From Incurvaria masculella (Eukaryota; Arthropoda; Insecta; Lepidoptera; Incurvariidae), in contig OX335645.2 in NCBI GenBank assembly GCA_946894095.1, positions 15,399,001 to 15,463,000 on the forward strand: a stretch of 64,000 nt of DNA, in the 5' to 3' direction. The position numbers and the translations under genes were made by a program. This document shows, piece after piece, positions 54,780 through 64,000 of this stretch. Within the stretch, counting starts at the first letter, position 1. The number at the start of each line of letters is the position of its first letter. The notes beneath the pieces were generated by a model, which saw only the letters and a list, made by a program, of their open reading frames with translations, was not told where the DNA came from and ran no database searches.

Positions 54780-54865
54780 CCGGAAAATTGACGGACGTAC
54801 GGACGGACAGCGGAGGCTTTGTAATAGTGTTCCGATGGCACCCATTTGGTACGGAGCCCTAAAAC
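54780..54865 (-). repeat. GGTTCCGTAC repeat, partial reverse copy
   Basis: GACGGACGTACGGACGGACAG, GGAGGCTTTGTAATAGTGTTCC and GGTACGGAGCCCTAAAA match the GGTTCCGTAC end of the family in reverse. Confidence 0.7.
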
Positions 54866-55067
54866 AAATTAAAATTAAAGGGTTGCCCCATACAAGAAAA
54901 GTGATTTCTTTGGGTCAACTTCAAAAATCAAATTCAAAATTGAAAAGTGTGAAAAAGTAAAAAAAGCGCGAAGGATGCACTTTTTTTTGTGAAAAACCGG
55001 TAAAAAATGTTAGGTTATTTTTTATTCGACGTCTATACATTTTACTTTACTAGATTCCAAAAAAGTT

Positions 55068-55470
55068 TAGGATAAGAGAATTACTGTAAGTTTAATCTCT
55101 TCGTTGATTGACTTTTATAATCGTTTAGAATAAGACAATTACTGTAAGTTTAATCTCTTCGTTGATTGACTTTTATAATCGTTTAGGATAAGAGAATTAC
55201 TGTAAGTTTAATCTCTTCGTTGATTGACTTTTATAATCGTTTAGGATAAGAGAATTACTGTAAGTTTAATCTCTTCGTTGATTGACTTTTATAATCGTTT
55301 AGGATAAGAGAATTACTGTAAGTTTAATCTCTTCGTTGATTGACTTTTATAATCGTTTAGGATAAGAGAATTACTGTAAGTTTAATCTCTTCGTTGATTT
55401 ACTTTTATAATCGTTTAGGATAAGAGAATTACTGTAAGTTTAATCTCTTCGTTGATTGACTTTTATAATC
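55068..55470. repeat. 58-bp tandem satellite, about 7 units
   Basis: Unit: TAGGATAAGAGAATTACTG, TAAGTTTAATCTCTTCGTTG and ATTGACTTTTATAATCGTT. Units are almost identical; the second has AGAATAAGACAATT and the sixth GATTTACTTTT. The low divergence points to recent expansion or homogenisation. Confidence 0.95.
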
Positions 55471-55751
55471 TTACTGCAATACCATCCATGAAAAAATAAC
55501 TTGAAAGCTCTCCCACCCTTAGCGAAGAGAAAAGGTCTTATAAGACACGTCGACCTAGCACACATAGACACATGCAGGAATAGTATAACGCAGCATGAAG
55601 ACGTAAGCCGCGGAGAAAGATAAAGAGTGCCCACTTCAAGAGTGACCCGAAACGAATGTCCCTCTGCTACCCGTACCATCGAGCAAGAAACGTCGGGAGT
55701 AGCGCCAGAAACTCAGCTGTATACCGACGGCGTAGTCATATTTCAGTAATA

Positions 55752-56324
55752 ATACACTGAACAATATGATGTGCAACTGTTTACTGTTTTACTTAAATAC
55801 TTTACTTTGACTTTTTAGTCATTTATGGTAAAATATTTCTCATTACTATAATTAAATTACTGTAAATCCAGTAATGAGCCAAAAAAGTTGGTATTTAACA
55901 GTTGTTGTAACCGATTTATTTGATGTTTTAACCAATAGGTTGGTGAAAATAACACGTGTGAGAGAGCAGATGATTTTGAAACGGTTATCTTAACTGATTG
56001 AACATTACGTCTGATTACAAATTATGTAGGCGGGTAACTGTCCAGTTTCAAGAGGTACAGGAATTTTAACATAATGGACAAGTACCTTTTCACTGAATAT
56101 AAGACGTAAGTAAGAATGGAAAAGTACTAAATCCAGAAATAGTATTCACACAATTACGGAAACTGTAAGATACAGCAATATTCAATGTTTAAGGCTAACT
56201 GTTTTCAACTCAGTTATGTAGAGTTACTGATTAACTTAGTTGGCTCTATTTGAACGTTGCAAGACGGTTGTTATTAATGGAATTACAGTTAGATTCTTAA
56301 TAATTTTTTTGTGTACACAGATGG
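55752..56324 (-). mobile_element. Repeat family E, long copy
   Basis: Reverse complement of the family at 27515 and 28545: GGTGAAAATAACACGTGTG, CGGTTATCTTAACTGATTG, AACTGTCCAGTTTCAAGAGG, TTGCAAGACGGTTGTTATTA and ACAGTTAGATTC. The left end has TACACTGAA, matching the TACACTGAA at 28545, so short terminal inverted repeats are possible. Confidence 0.7.
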
Positions 56325-56379
56325 TAGCGCTGGCCACTAAGTTCACTTACGAATTCGGAACGCACAACTTCTAATGTGC

Positions 56380-56465
56380 ATTGCACTAAATGGCGTCCTG
56401 TGCAGTTCATACGTGTCGTTGGAACTCGAGAACATCAGGGGTGAGCGAATTAGTAAGCGATCTGA
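56380..56465 (+). repeat. Dispersed repeat (partner at 53711-53800)
   Basis: See partner; the open frame at 56374-56721 starts in this repeat and is not a recognised gene. Confidence 0.55.
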
Positions 56466-56903
56466 CTGGCCGACGCTACCGTCAGTGTTTAAATTATCAC
56501 TAAAAAGTGGCTACAGCAGCGGTCGCCACTGTCCTTCCTTACTCAATGACCCGTACAACTATGTTAAGCCGGGCAGAGTCGGCTCTTGCCTCGGGAACGA
56601 ACGCGGCGGCGCGCGCGAACTCCATGAAACGAACTGGACGAAAAATGTAAGAGCTAGAGGAGTATTTTATCCTATTTTTATTAGGCAAATATATTTTATG
56701 GAACGATGGCCAGCTAAGTAAATATCATTAAAAACCTTTAATAATGTTGTGTGAAACCTTAAGTATAGTATAGTATTATAATAATGTATATTTATTAGTG
56801 TAAATAACAACATAAAACGATGTTCAGTATGATATGTAGGCAGTTATGTATAATCGACGATAAAGCAAGAAATAAATTAAAGAAAAAAGCTTTAAACAAT
56901 ATG

Positions 56904-56982
56904 AGTGCGAGGCTGGACTCAAACCAGCAAGGAAACCCTTCGCGGGCAATTCGTCTTCCAATTCCGCCAACCGCTCTATATC
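56904..56982 (-). tRNA. tRNA-like pseudogene or SINE head with A and B boxes
   Basis: On the minus strand, TGGCGGAATTGG matches the Pol III A-box/D-arm consensus, and GGTTTGAGTCC 32 nt further matches the B box with one change. GCTGG-TTTGAGT-CCAGC makes a perfect T arm. The anticodon arm cannot be drawn and only about 5 of 7 acceptor pairs form, so it is not a functional tRNA. TGGCGGAATTGG resembles bacterial tRNA-Leu D arms more than usual insect ones. It sits head-to-head with the 5S-headed SINE that follows. Confidence 0.45.
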
Positions 56983-56983
56983 C

Positions 56984-57250
56984 GTCAGCCTCGGTAGCAC
57001 AGTGGCGCGACGCCTTGCGGTTCGATAAGCTGGGTGAAGCACCTCCGAGCGTGGTCATGTTTTGGATGGGTGACCATTTTCAACTGTTGATTCTGGTTCG
57101 AATTCCACGCAAAACTGCAGGCCTTACTTACTTGGTGGTAGGATAAACCTCGCCCGGGGTGGTACCATCGCATTGAATGAACAATGGTCGAAGCGACAAT
57201 GAAAATTGTCTCTGTATTCTATCCAGTTAAATATAAGGAAGGTCCGGATA
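56984..57250 (+). mobile_element. 5S-rRNA-headed SINE, 3'-truncated, diverged
   Basis: Head GTCAGCCTCGGTAGCACAGT (A-box-like), then a diverged 5S box A (GGTTCGATAAGCTGGGTGAAG) and a well-kept box C (TTTTGGATGGGTGACCA). The body runs GGTTCGAATTCCACGCAAAA, TTGGTGGTAGGATAAACC, GGTACCATCGCATTGAATGA, and it stops after AAGGAAGGTCCGG, so the 3' hairpin is missing. The open frames at 56820 and 56985 are artefacts of the tRNA-like unit and the SINE. Confidence 0.8.
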
Positions 57251-58500
57251 TTAACTGCAAATATTGAATTTAATATTGCCGTCATATCAAAATTGTATTT
57301 GTCGGTGACAATTTAAAAAGTAAAATTGAAAATATGATTGCATAAGGAATGCATATGGAAAGGAACTCCCTTATATCGATCAGGCTGGCCGTGGTTCGAA
57401 ATTCACGTAACATTTTTCAACGTCATCATGGGTGGGAACTCCAAAATGTTGATCTCCACGGTGTTGGACGAACGCTTCGTTACCGAAAAAGTATAGGTAG
57501 ATAATCAAGTATGTACTTTGAGCGTGTGAGTTATTATTTCGGCTCCAGCAAATATAAGACACGAATGCTTGACTGCCAATATCCCGTCGTGCCGTCGCCG
57601 CTTAGCGGAATAGTCAGTGACGCGGCAGGAATTTAATTAAGCGGGAAGGTGTGTTAATGTCGTGTTCGTGTGGGGATCTTTGTGACAGCGGCGCTGCACT
57701 TCCATTAGGAGACGGAAAGTACCTTACACCCCCGCTCGCCACCCTCCACCCTGCCCAGCCACCCCCATGGCACCCCGCGACTTATATTTTGATGTTAGGT
57801 CGGCATGGAACACGCGTGGAGATAATTGGGCCATTCTACTTTTAGCTGCAGATGGCGGGAAAATTGTCTTAAGGGCCTGGTACTAGCCAAATCGCAAAGT
57901 TAGACGAGGCACCCCAAGTAAACTAACTAAGTCTGACGATTATAAGTGTCATCCTTACAATATATGATTCCTTGTCTAGGAATCGAATGATTTTCGTTAA
58001 TGTATGTTTCCTTTTTCTATACAAAATACATTGCGGAAACGGTGTCCATTTCCGAACTTTTTTGACTAAATGTAGAAATCTAAAAGCAAATGGAATTTTT
58101 TGTTTATGCATATATGCTGTTTTTGCTTATATCTAGAAATCGAATGACTTTCAGATTTCTAATGAGAAAAATCAACTTTTTTTATTTTTATTATTATTTA
58201 AATAAATGATGGAATAAAAAAATATTAACAATCCATTATCAGTCTGGAGTTCTATTTGGATTTGCTGAAGCGTTTCACTACATTTTATTACATTTGTTAA
58301 AAAGTGCATTTGTATGGCGCGAGTAGTTGGCTAGTCCTAGCGCCTTAAGATATATTGGGAAGTAATAAAATGATTATTGTTTAGTATTCTTTTTCGGTTA
58401 CTATTGTTCTCGTTCACACGATGTACTCTTTTCGCTAAGAGAGTATAAACATAATATATAATCTGTAGGCAACAAACCAGATTTTGTGAACAAGGGTACA
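57251..58500. other. Unassigned stretch with a possible SINE trace and a C-rich patch
   Basis: GGCTGGCCGTGGTTCG at about 57385 resembles the start of the SINE body. 57720-57780 is C-rich. TCTAGGAATCGAATGATTTTC (57975) and TCTAGAAATCGAATGACTTTC (58132) are an imperfect direct repeat. No gene. Confidence 0.35.
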
Positions 58501-58504
58501 TAAT

Positions 58505-58790
58505 AAAAAACCGGCCAAGTGCGAGTCGGACTCGCACACGAAAGGTTCCGTACTATTGTACAAGATTGAACGGGAAAAAGTCAGGTTTTTAAAAGGGACC
58601 CCATTTTATAATTTTAGCTATTTGTTTTTATAGCGGCAAAATAAATACACTCTGTGTAAATTTCAGCTGGCCTACCTATTACGGTTCATTAGATACCGCC
58701 CTGTGACAGGACGAACGGACGGACGGTCGGACAGCAGAGGCTTAGTAATAGGGTTCCGTTGGCACCCTTAGGGTATGGAACCCTCAAAAT
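58505..58790 (-). repeat. GGTTCCGTAC repeat, copy 4, reverse
   Basis: AAAAAACCGGCCAAGTGCGAG at left and GGGTTCCGTTGGCACCC...GGAACCC at right; TATAGCGGCAAAATAAATAC lies inside. Complete copy in reverse orientation. Confidence 0.85.
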
Positions 58791-59066
58791 AAGTACGTTA
58801 CTTGTTGATCTTATCTTTCTGATAACTAATCTTGAATCTTTAGTTTTGTAGACAAATAGCCTTAAATCTTTAAGATATACATATATTTTAAGTTTTTTCC
58901 CATAAGAACAGGTACATCTGCAGTGAAAAGTAGAAGGCATAAACTACGTCAAGTAGTACCACTTGCATGCACATACTTGGTCCTACAACCCGTTTCGCAA
59001 ATCACCTGTTGAGAAAATTTTCAACGAATGCTGCAAACTTTTTGAGACGAAGTAATACCCGGAAAG

Positions 59067-59102
59067 TAATCTAGGGGCGGCAAAAAAGCCGCCCCTAGAT
59101 TA
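59067..59102. repeat. Perfect 15-bp hairpin with A6 loop
   Basis: TAATCTAGGGGCGGC and GCCGCCCCTAGATTA are exact complements around AAAAAA. No gene or transcription context. Confidence 0.95.
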
Positions 59103-59394
59103 TATTTGCAAATTCTCAGCCGCGTCGAACACTTTTCTTGGATTTCAATTAAGGCGGCCTGCTCAGAATATTGATTACGTCAGTTCATTAGGGAGAGTTG
59201 GCAAGGTTTTTTTTCCTCAATAGACTTCCGGAAGCTTTGAGCTTAGGGGCTGTATTTTATCTAGAAGTCTGTCTGTCCGATGTCTGAAATATAAATCGAG
59301 GAGTTAAAAAAGCATACTAATGATTATAATATTGTTTTAATACGATATTGCTCACAAAGTCGCAACGATTACAGAATAATTGATGAACTGAAGC

Positions 59395-59573
59395 CATTCC
59401 TTAACCATCGCATTAGATAAAACTATGGGTGAAGCAGGATTGAAAATTTGTCCGAGTTATCCATCCAGTTCAGTGTAGCCGTGCATGGCACCTAATTCTT
59501 TCGAGGATGTGGTGTATTGGACTCATACCATTACGGTAGTATTAGCCATCCATGTCAGGTTCCATAAAAATCA
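59395..59573 (+). mobile_element. SINE 3' half
   Basis: AACCATCGCATTAGATAAAAC, ATCCAGTTCAGTGTAGCCGTG, GGCACCTAATTCTTTCGAGG and TAGCCATCCATGTCAGGTTCC are in body order; the head is absent. Confidence 0.75.
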
Positions 59574-59579
59574 ATAATA

Positions 59580-60165
59580 TTTTTCTGTTTTCCCCTTAAT
59601 AGTTACACCACAAACCAATTAAAAAGTGTCTTAAAATAAATATCTAAAGTTCAGATTTAATTAAATCAAAAGAAATTGAATGATTTTCAATTTACATTCT
59701 GGCTTAATTATCTTATGTGATCTTCAGAAATGTGAATTTAGAAGTAAATGAAACTGTTTACTGAGATCCTTAATGTGAATCCAATTATTAAATATTTCCA
59801 AGGAATCACAATTCAAAAACCTGTTCCCAATGTTTTTTTATTGTTATACTTCAATTCAATCAAAAATGCATAGAGTAGATGTTAAAACTAACTGACAAGC
59901 TAACTTAGTCCAAATGTTAACGTGAGCAAGGTGTATCCACACGCGCAAGTTCGACGCTTGAGTGCTATCAGTTAGCTGCAAGGTTTTGGAGAGTTCGCCG
60001 CTGCAGCGGAGAAGTTTGACGGCTAACTACTGGAGTCTGCTTACTGGGCGAGCGCATGCAGCTCTCCGCACGTTAAACCAGACACGAGACGACAACTTTA
60101 GCTAATGGCGTGCGTTTGACGTATTAGGACAGAGGGTTTGATCGCCTGGTGTCTTCCGGTGATAG
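59580..60165. other. Unassigned non-coding stretch
   Basis: AT-rich then mixed composition (59930-60150). Nothing recognised. Confidence 0.4.
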
Positions 60166-60168
60166 GAA

Positions 60169-60226
60169 ATCGAACGAGGATAACTACATACAATCTTATC
60201 GAACGAGGATAACTAAATACAATCTT
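60169..60226. repeat. 29-bp tandem duplication
   Basis: ATCGAACGAGGATAACTA then (C/A)ATACAATCTT occurs twice in a row (60169-60197, 60198-60226) with one difference. Confidence 0.9.
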
Positions 60227-60658
60227 GGAGTATATATATGATTATACTGGCTGGTCTTTGCGGTAGTGTGTGTGACACAGCTGTCATAAAATAATTGTAT
60301 CATAAGTCATATTTAATTTTAAGTATCTGTATGTAGAACGACTTCCTAGACCGATTTGTCAACTAAATTGTCAACAAATCGATTGACTAACGTTTTCAAA
60401 TGTATAGGGAAATTGAAGAGCGCGCGCAGTGGGCATTAAGCAAACTAACATTTGCGAGTCCGACTTTAATTACGTTGACGGTGCTGTTTACGCCGACTCC
60501 GCTTTTGGATACGAATCAGAAGTCCGAGTATGATTTTGGCAGCTCGAAGAAGTTAAATTACATTAGCACAAGTTTGTATGGGTTTGCCGTTTTTAACGTG
60601 ACTTCAAAGTTCCGTAAACGCAAATTTAGGTAAGAAGTCGGACTGACCATACTGAGTC

Positions 60659-60939
60659 CCTATTACGAGTTACAAATCACTTATCGAAATTTCGCTGAGC
60701 TCTACGTTTCCGCAGGTTAACACCATTGGATAGAGCAGGCATTTGAGGGATACACTAAATCACCCGCCTATGGATTATTATATGGGTATAGATACAAATT
60801 TTCAATACATTTATATTACATCATTTTTCTAAATATTTTTTTAAAAAATCCATGGGCGGACGGTGGATAGGAGTGGTGTATCCCGCGGAAGCGAGCAGCT
60901 CAGAGATTTTTTTATATGTGATTTGTAACTCGTAATAGG
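60659..60939. mobile_element. Foldback MITE, about 280 bp
   Basis: CCTATTACGAGTTACAAATCAC at left is the inverted partner of GTGATTTGTAACTCGTAATAGG at right. Pairing continues imperfectly through GCTGAGCTCTACGTTTCCGC, AACACCATTGGATAG and ACCCGCCTATGGATTATT. Target duplication could not be fixed. Confidence 0.8.
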
Positions 60940-60949
60940 CCTCCAGACT

Positions 60950-63130
60950 CAACCCAGCAAACAAAGTTTTCAAAAGCACTATGTCTATCATTGCACCTGC
61001 TGCGTACCCATAACTATGAATTCTCCTGCACTGCCGTAACCCGCACGCCCGTAAGACCTAAGAGGTGCCAGACGAAGGCATTTTTCACGGCTTTCGAATT
61101 TTCACGGAGGCTCCCAAAGCCATACCGTTGGCCAGGTACTTCTGCACACCCCTTGGTTAATTTTACAGTTATCTGAAGTAATGATAACATCTTATTTTTT
61201 CGACCAAGGCATTTCATTCGTCAATACAGTGCACTTAAAAGTTATTTCATATGTTTTTATCTTAAATTGATTTGTCCTCGCTGCAGAATTGCAGGTTGAT
61301 TCAGAAAAACAGAGACAGACGGAGAGACAGATCAGACAGAGAGACCTAAACGACGAATATGAGATACAATACAAAATAGTCCGACGGTTTTACTAGATTA
61401 GTCTATGTGACAGCACGCCTTCCATTCCGCTGACTAAGATTATCATCTCACGTGCTAACGAACACATTGCTGGGTACTTACTCGTTGTATGCATATTAGG
61501 CCTGCGCGATTCGCGAGAGATTCTTGAATTTGATTAATCAACAGTGCTCCACGTTGTAACGAGGCATTTATCTATATAATTTACCAGCCTTTGCCTCCAC
61601 AATGTTCCCTTTCAACCAAGATTTTGGCCATTTTGACTGAATGTTAAAATTGTTTGATCATGTAAATTTGATACGTTAAGTCAGCAGAAATCATTACAAT
61701 TATAGAGTTTTTGAGATAAAGAAGTGATGATGTCGCTGTGTTAACTCAAATTTATCAAATCTACCACTTTGAAAACTAGTGGCTCTCTCATATTGTTGAC
61801 AATTAAAAAAAAATAATCAAAAGCTAGCTCGACTACAAAAATCGATATAATTATCGAATCTGCGCACAAAATTTCAAGAGAATCGTTGAGAAATGTGACC
61901 TGTAGAGGAGAAGAGCCGGACATAAGAAAGCATTTTTGTTCAATCTGCAACGAAGACGCTACGCTCGGTCTCGCTGTTTGCTCGGTGACATAGGTAACTG
62001 CAAAAAAGAAGATCTACTTGCGCCGCAAGACTCAACTGGGTTTATTCTTTCAAATAAATACACATTTTCATATAAACTATGCCCTGCCTAAACGAAACTT
62101 ACCACACCCACTAAAAACGATACGATTAGTATTGATTCATTTCCAACTATTTGATAACCTAGATTTACGGGCTCACAATATCAAAACGTTGGAGTTCATC
62201 GTAATTTTGTTTTTATCGCACTTTTGTAGCACTATTGTTTTTATCGATATTTAGACACATATGCCTTACGCGAACTAAAACGCGTCGTATTTTTTTACTT
62301 TCAGTGCATTACGAGATCCTAAAGGTCTTGTGATTTGGTTTTTGAACTTTTGTTTCAATTTTTTTTTTGTTTGCGAGAGTGAGCTCTTCATGACCGATCA
62401 TAAACCGATACACTTAAATTCATTTCGATAAAAATATTTTGATTATAAGGTAGTAGTCCCGACATTAAAAGAATACAATTACGTTTTTTTAGGCCTCGTG
62501 ACGCGCTAGTAGCAGGTATCACAAATCTGGCTGCGCAGTGAACGTGTTAAAAGATTTACGTTTCAAAAACCAAATAAAGCCCCAAAAATCGGGGCGAATT
62601 AAAATATTTATGCCAAATTTCAAACTCTTCTTGAGTTCAAATGTTGTATCCATAAAACGTTTACGAATTTAAATAGTTATGTAACGATACCTACACTGAA
62701 GCGTCGTCGTTACTAGATTAAGAAAATAATCAGAAAAAGTATTTGGTCTGAACATTCGTCATGTCGAATGACATTCGTCATTCCTTATGTCTGCTAAAAA
62801 TGGGAGAAATAATATCGTTGACAGTAAGAATAACATTAAAAATGCTTTAACATTTTATAACTTTTCAAAACATTTTTTAATACAGAGAAGTGTAAAGTTT
62901 AGTTTTTATCAGTTTAGGTTTTATCCTAGCTAACAAGTTTTGAAGAAGTTTGTGATATTCCTAGCAAGAATGAAAAGTTATCTGAGGCATGGTTTGGTAG
63001 AATTCCTCTTCTTTATTAGTATTTAAAATAATGTTTTAGGCAGAAACCTCTCTGCCTATTTTTGCCATTTTCGTTCTTAAACTACTCATATATATGAATG
63101 TGAATAAATATTTTTTGAAATATCGAATTA
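60950..63130. other. Unassigned non-coding stretch
   Basis: AT-rich. The opposing open frames at 60991-61217 overlap and carry no family signature. A purine-rich GAGACAGACGGAGAGACAG run lies at about 61310-61340. No repeat family was assigned. Confidence 0.35.
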
Positions 63131-63140
63131 CACAATTTTA

Positions 63141-63598
63141 GGCGGCTCGTAGTTCAGGGGCGTGTAGACTTACCTTTCATGCCAGAGATCATGTGTTCAA
63201 ATCCTGGCCCCGTTCATACACATCACTTTCTTTCTATTTCTGAGTTTGATAAGTGTATTTCATTACCAATGCGAGCTTTTCCATGGCTCGGAATTCATAT
63301 ACAACTGTTAGTACTTTCTTCTCCTACTAGGAGTTTGGAGTGTAGAAAATTCTATCAAATAAATGAACTATGAACTAGGTGATAGCGTTTTGACTGGCCG
63401 GGTTAGTACCATCGCATCGGATGAAAATATGGTCAATGGCAATGGAAAATTTACCGTGTTTTCCGGTAAGTATACAATGTACATAGTCGTAATCATAAAG
63501 GGAAAATCCTGGCATGGGCCCTAATACTTTCTGGAATGCGCTCTGTTCGGCTAATATTATTACGATGGGGATAGTGTTAGCCATTCATGTCCAGTTTT
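63141..63598 (+). mobile_element. tRNA-headed SINE, full length
   Basis: Head GGCGGCTCGTAGTTCAGGGG (A-box-like) and GTGTTCAAATCC (B box), linker GAGTTTGATAAGTGTATTTC. Body: CATGGCTCGGAATTCATATA, a short AT-rich insert near 63340-63375, GGTTAGTACCATCGCATCGG, AATCCTGGCATGGGCCC and a tail TTAGCCATTCATGTCCAG. Confidence 0.8.
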
Positions 63599-63600
63599 GT

Positions 63601-64000
63601 TTTATGCAACCTGACATGGATGGCTAATACCACACAATACTACTGTTATGATAATAGCCCAATACACCACATTTCCGAAAAAAATAGGTGCCATGGGAGG
63701 ACCTTTCCTTTATGAGCACTGTTGCAATGAACTGGATGGATAACGCGGACATTTTTTAATTGCCGCTTTGATCATCTTTTCATCCAATGCGATGGTACCA
63801 ATCCGGGCGGGTTTAAACCCTACCACCTAGTAGGGGAACGGGACCTACAGTTTTACATGGATTCCGAACCATGGAATGGACTTTTCCAACTCAGAATGAG
63901 AAAGAAAGCGGTGCATGAACGGGGCGGGGTTTTTAACCCAGGCCTCTGGTATCACTATTAGTTATTCTGTGCTGTTATGCTAAGCAAGTCCCCACGCCAC
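63601..64000 (-). mobile_element. tRNA-headed SINE, reverse, cut by the window edge
   Basis: Read on the minus strand the head begins at the edge (GTGGCGTGGGGACTTGCTTA) and continues through AGAGGCCTGGGTTAAAAACC (weak B box) and the CATGAACG linker. The complete body ends in TAGCCATCCATGTCAGGTTGC. It abuts the preceding SINE tail-to-tail. Confidence 0.8.

Noticed and set aside
56820..57146. 108-codon frame with a tRNA-antisense-like peptide
   Set aside because: It is the antisense of a tRNA-like unit followed by a SINE head, a known source of false proteins.

Overview
The window looks like non-coding nuclear DNA from an insect, most probably a moth or butterfly. It is AT-rich, has no convincing host protein-coding gene and is packed with short transposable elements. 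The lepidopteran call rests on four features: non-autonomous Helitrons with ends of the TC...(AATATTATAAA)...CTAGT type, the dispersed GGTTCCGTAC / CTTGGCCGGTTTTT repeat, CCTCCTCC-GAAGTCGG repeat tails, and a SINE family with tRNA-like and 5S-rRNA-like heads. This is inference from memory of repeat types, not a database match.

Layout. 1-5 kb: Helitron end, a 5'-truncated LINE (minus strand), a TTA-flanked MITE and an 816-bp structure with 164-bp inverted arms. 5-10 kb: a tRNA-headed SINE, a TA-flanked foldback MITE, a decayed 1,048-bp Tc1/mariner element and a TTAA-flanked foldback element. 10-15 kb: a duplicated segment whose second copy carries a MITE that the first lacks, and a 5S-headed SINE. 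15-25 kb: a 100-bp-period tandem array, a Helitron, a second 5S-headed SINE and GC-rich blocks. 27-39 kb: several MITE families, hairpins and Helitrons. 38.5-40.7 kb: the best LINE, a CR1/L2-like reverse transcriptase broken by one stop codon. 41-49 kb: GC-rich blocks, SINEs, LINE-like remnants and two more TTAA-flanked MITEs. 50-57 kb: three perfect hairpins in about 600 bp, a 58-bp satellite array, a possible microexon and a tRNA-like unit head-to-head with a 5S-headed SINE. 57-64 kb: repeat remnants, a large foldback element and an inverted SINE pair at the right edge.

The only recognisable proteins are reverse transcriptase and mariner-type transposase, all broken. The SINEs, MITEs and short Helitrons have no autonomous partner in the window, so their enzymes must come from elsewhere. 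GC- and CpG-rich, apparently single-copy blocks recur among the repeats and could be host regulatory DNA. The window is best read as a large intron or intergenic region. Most interesting are the SINE family with one body and two kinds of Pol III head, four element families flanked by TTAA, and the cluster of perfect hairpins near 51 kb.
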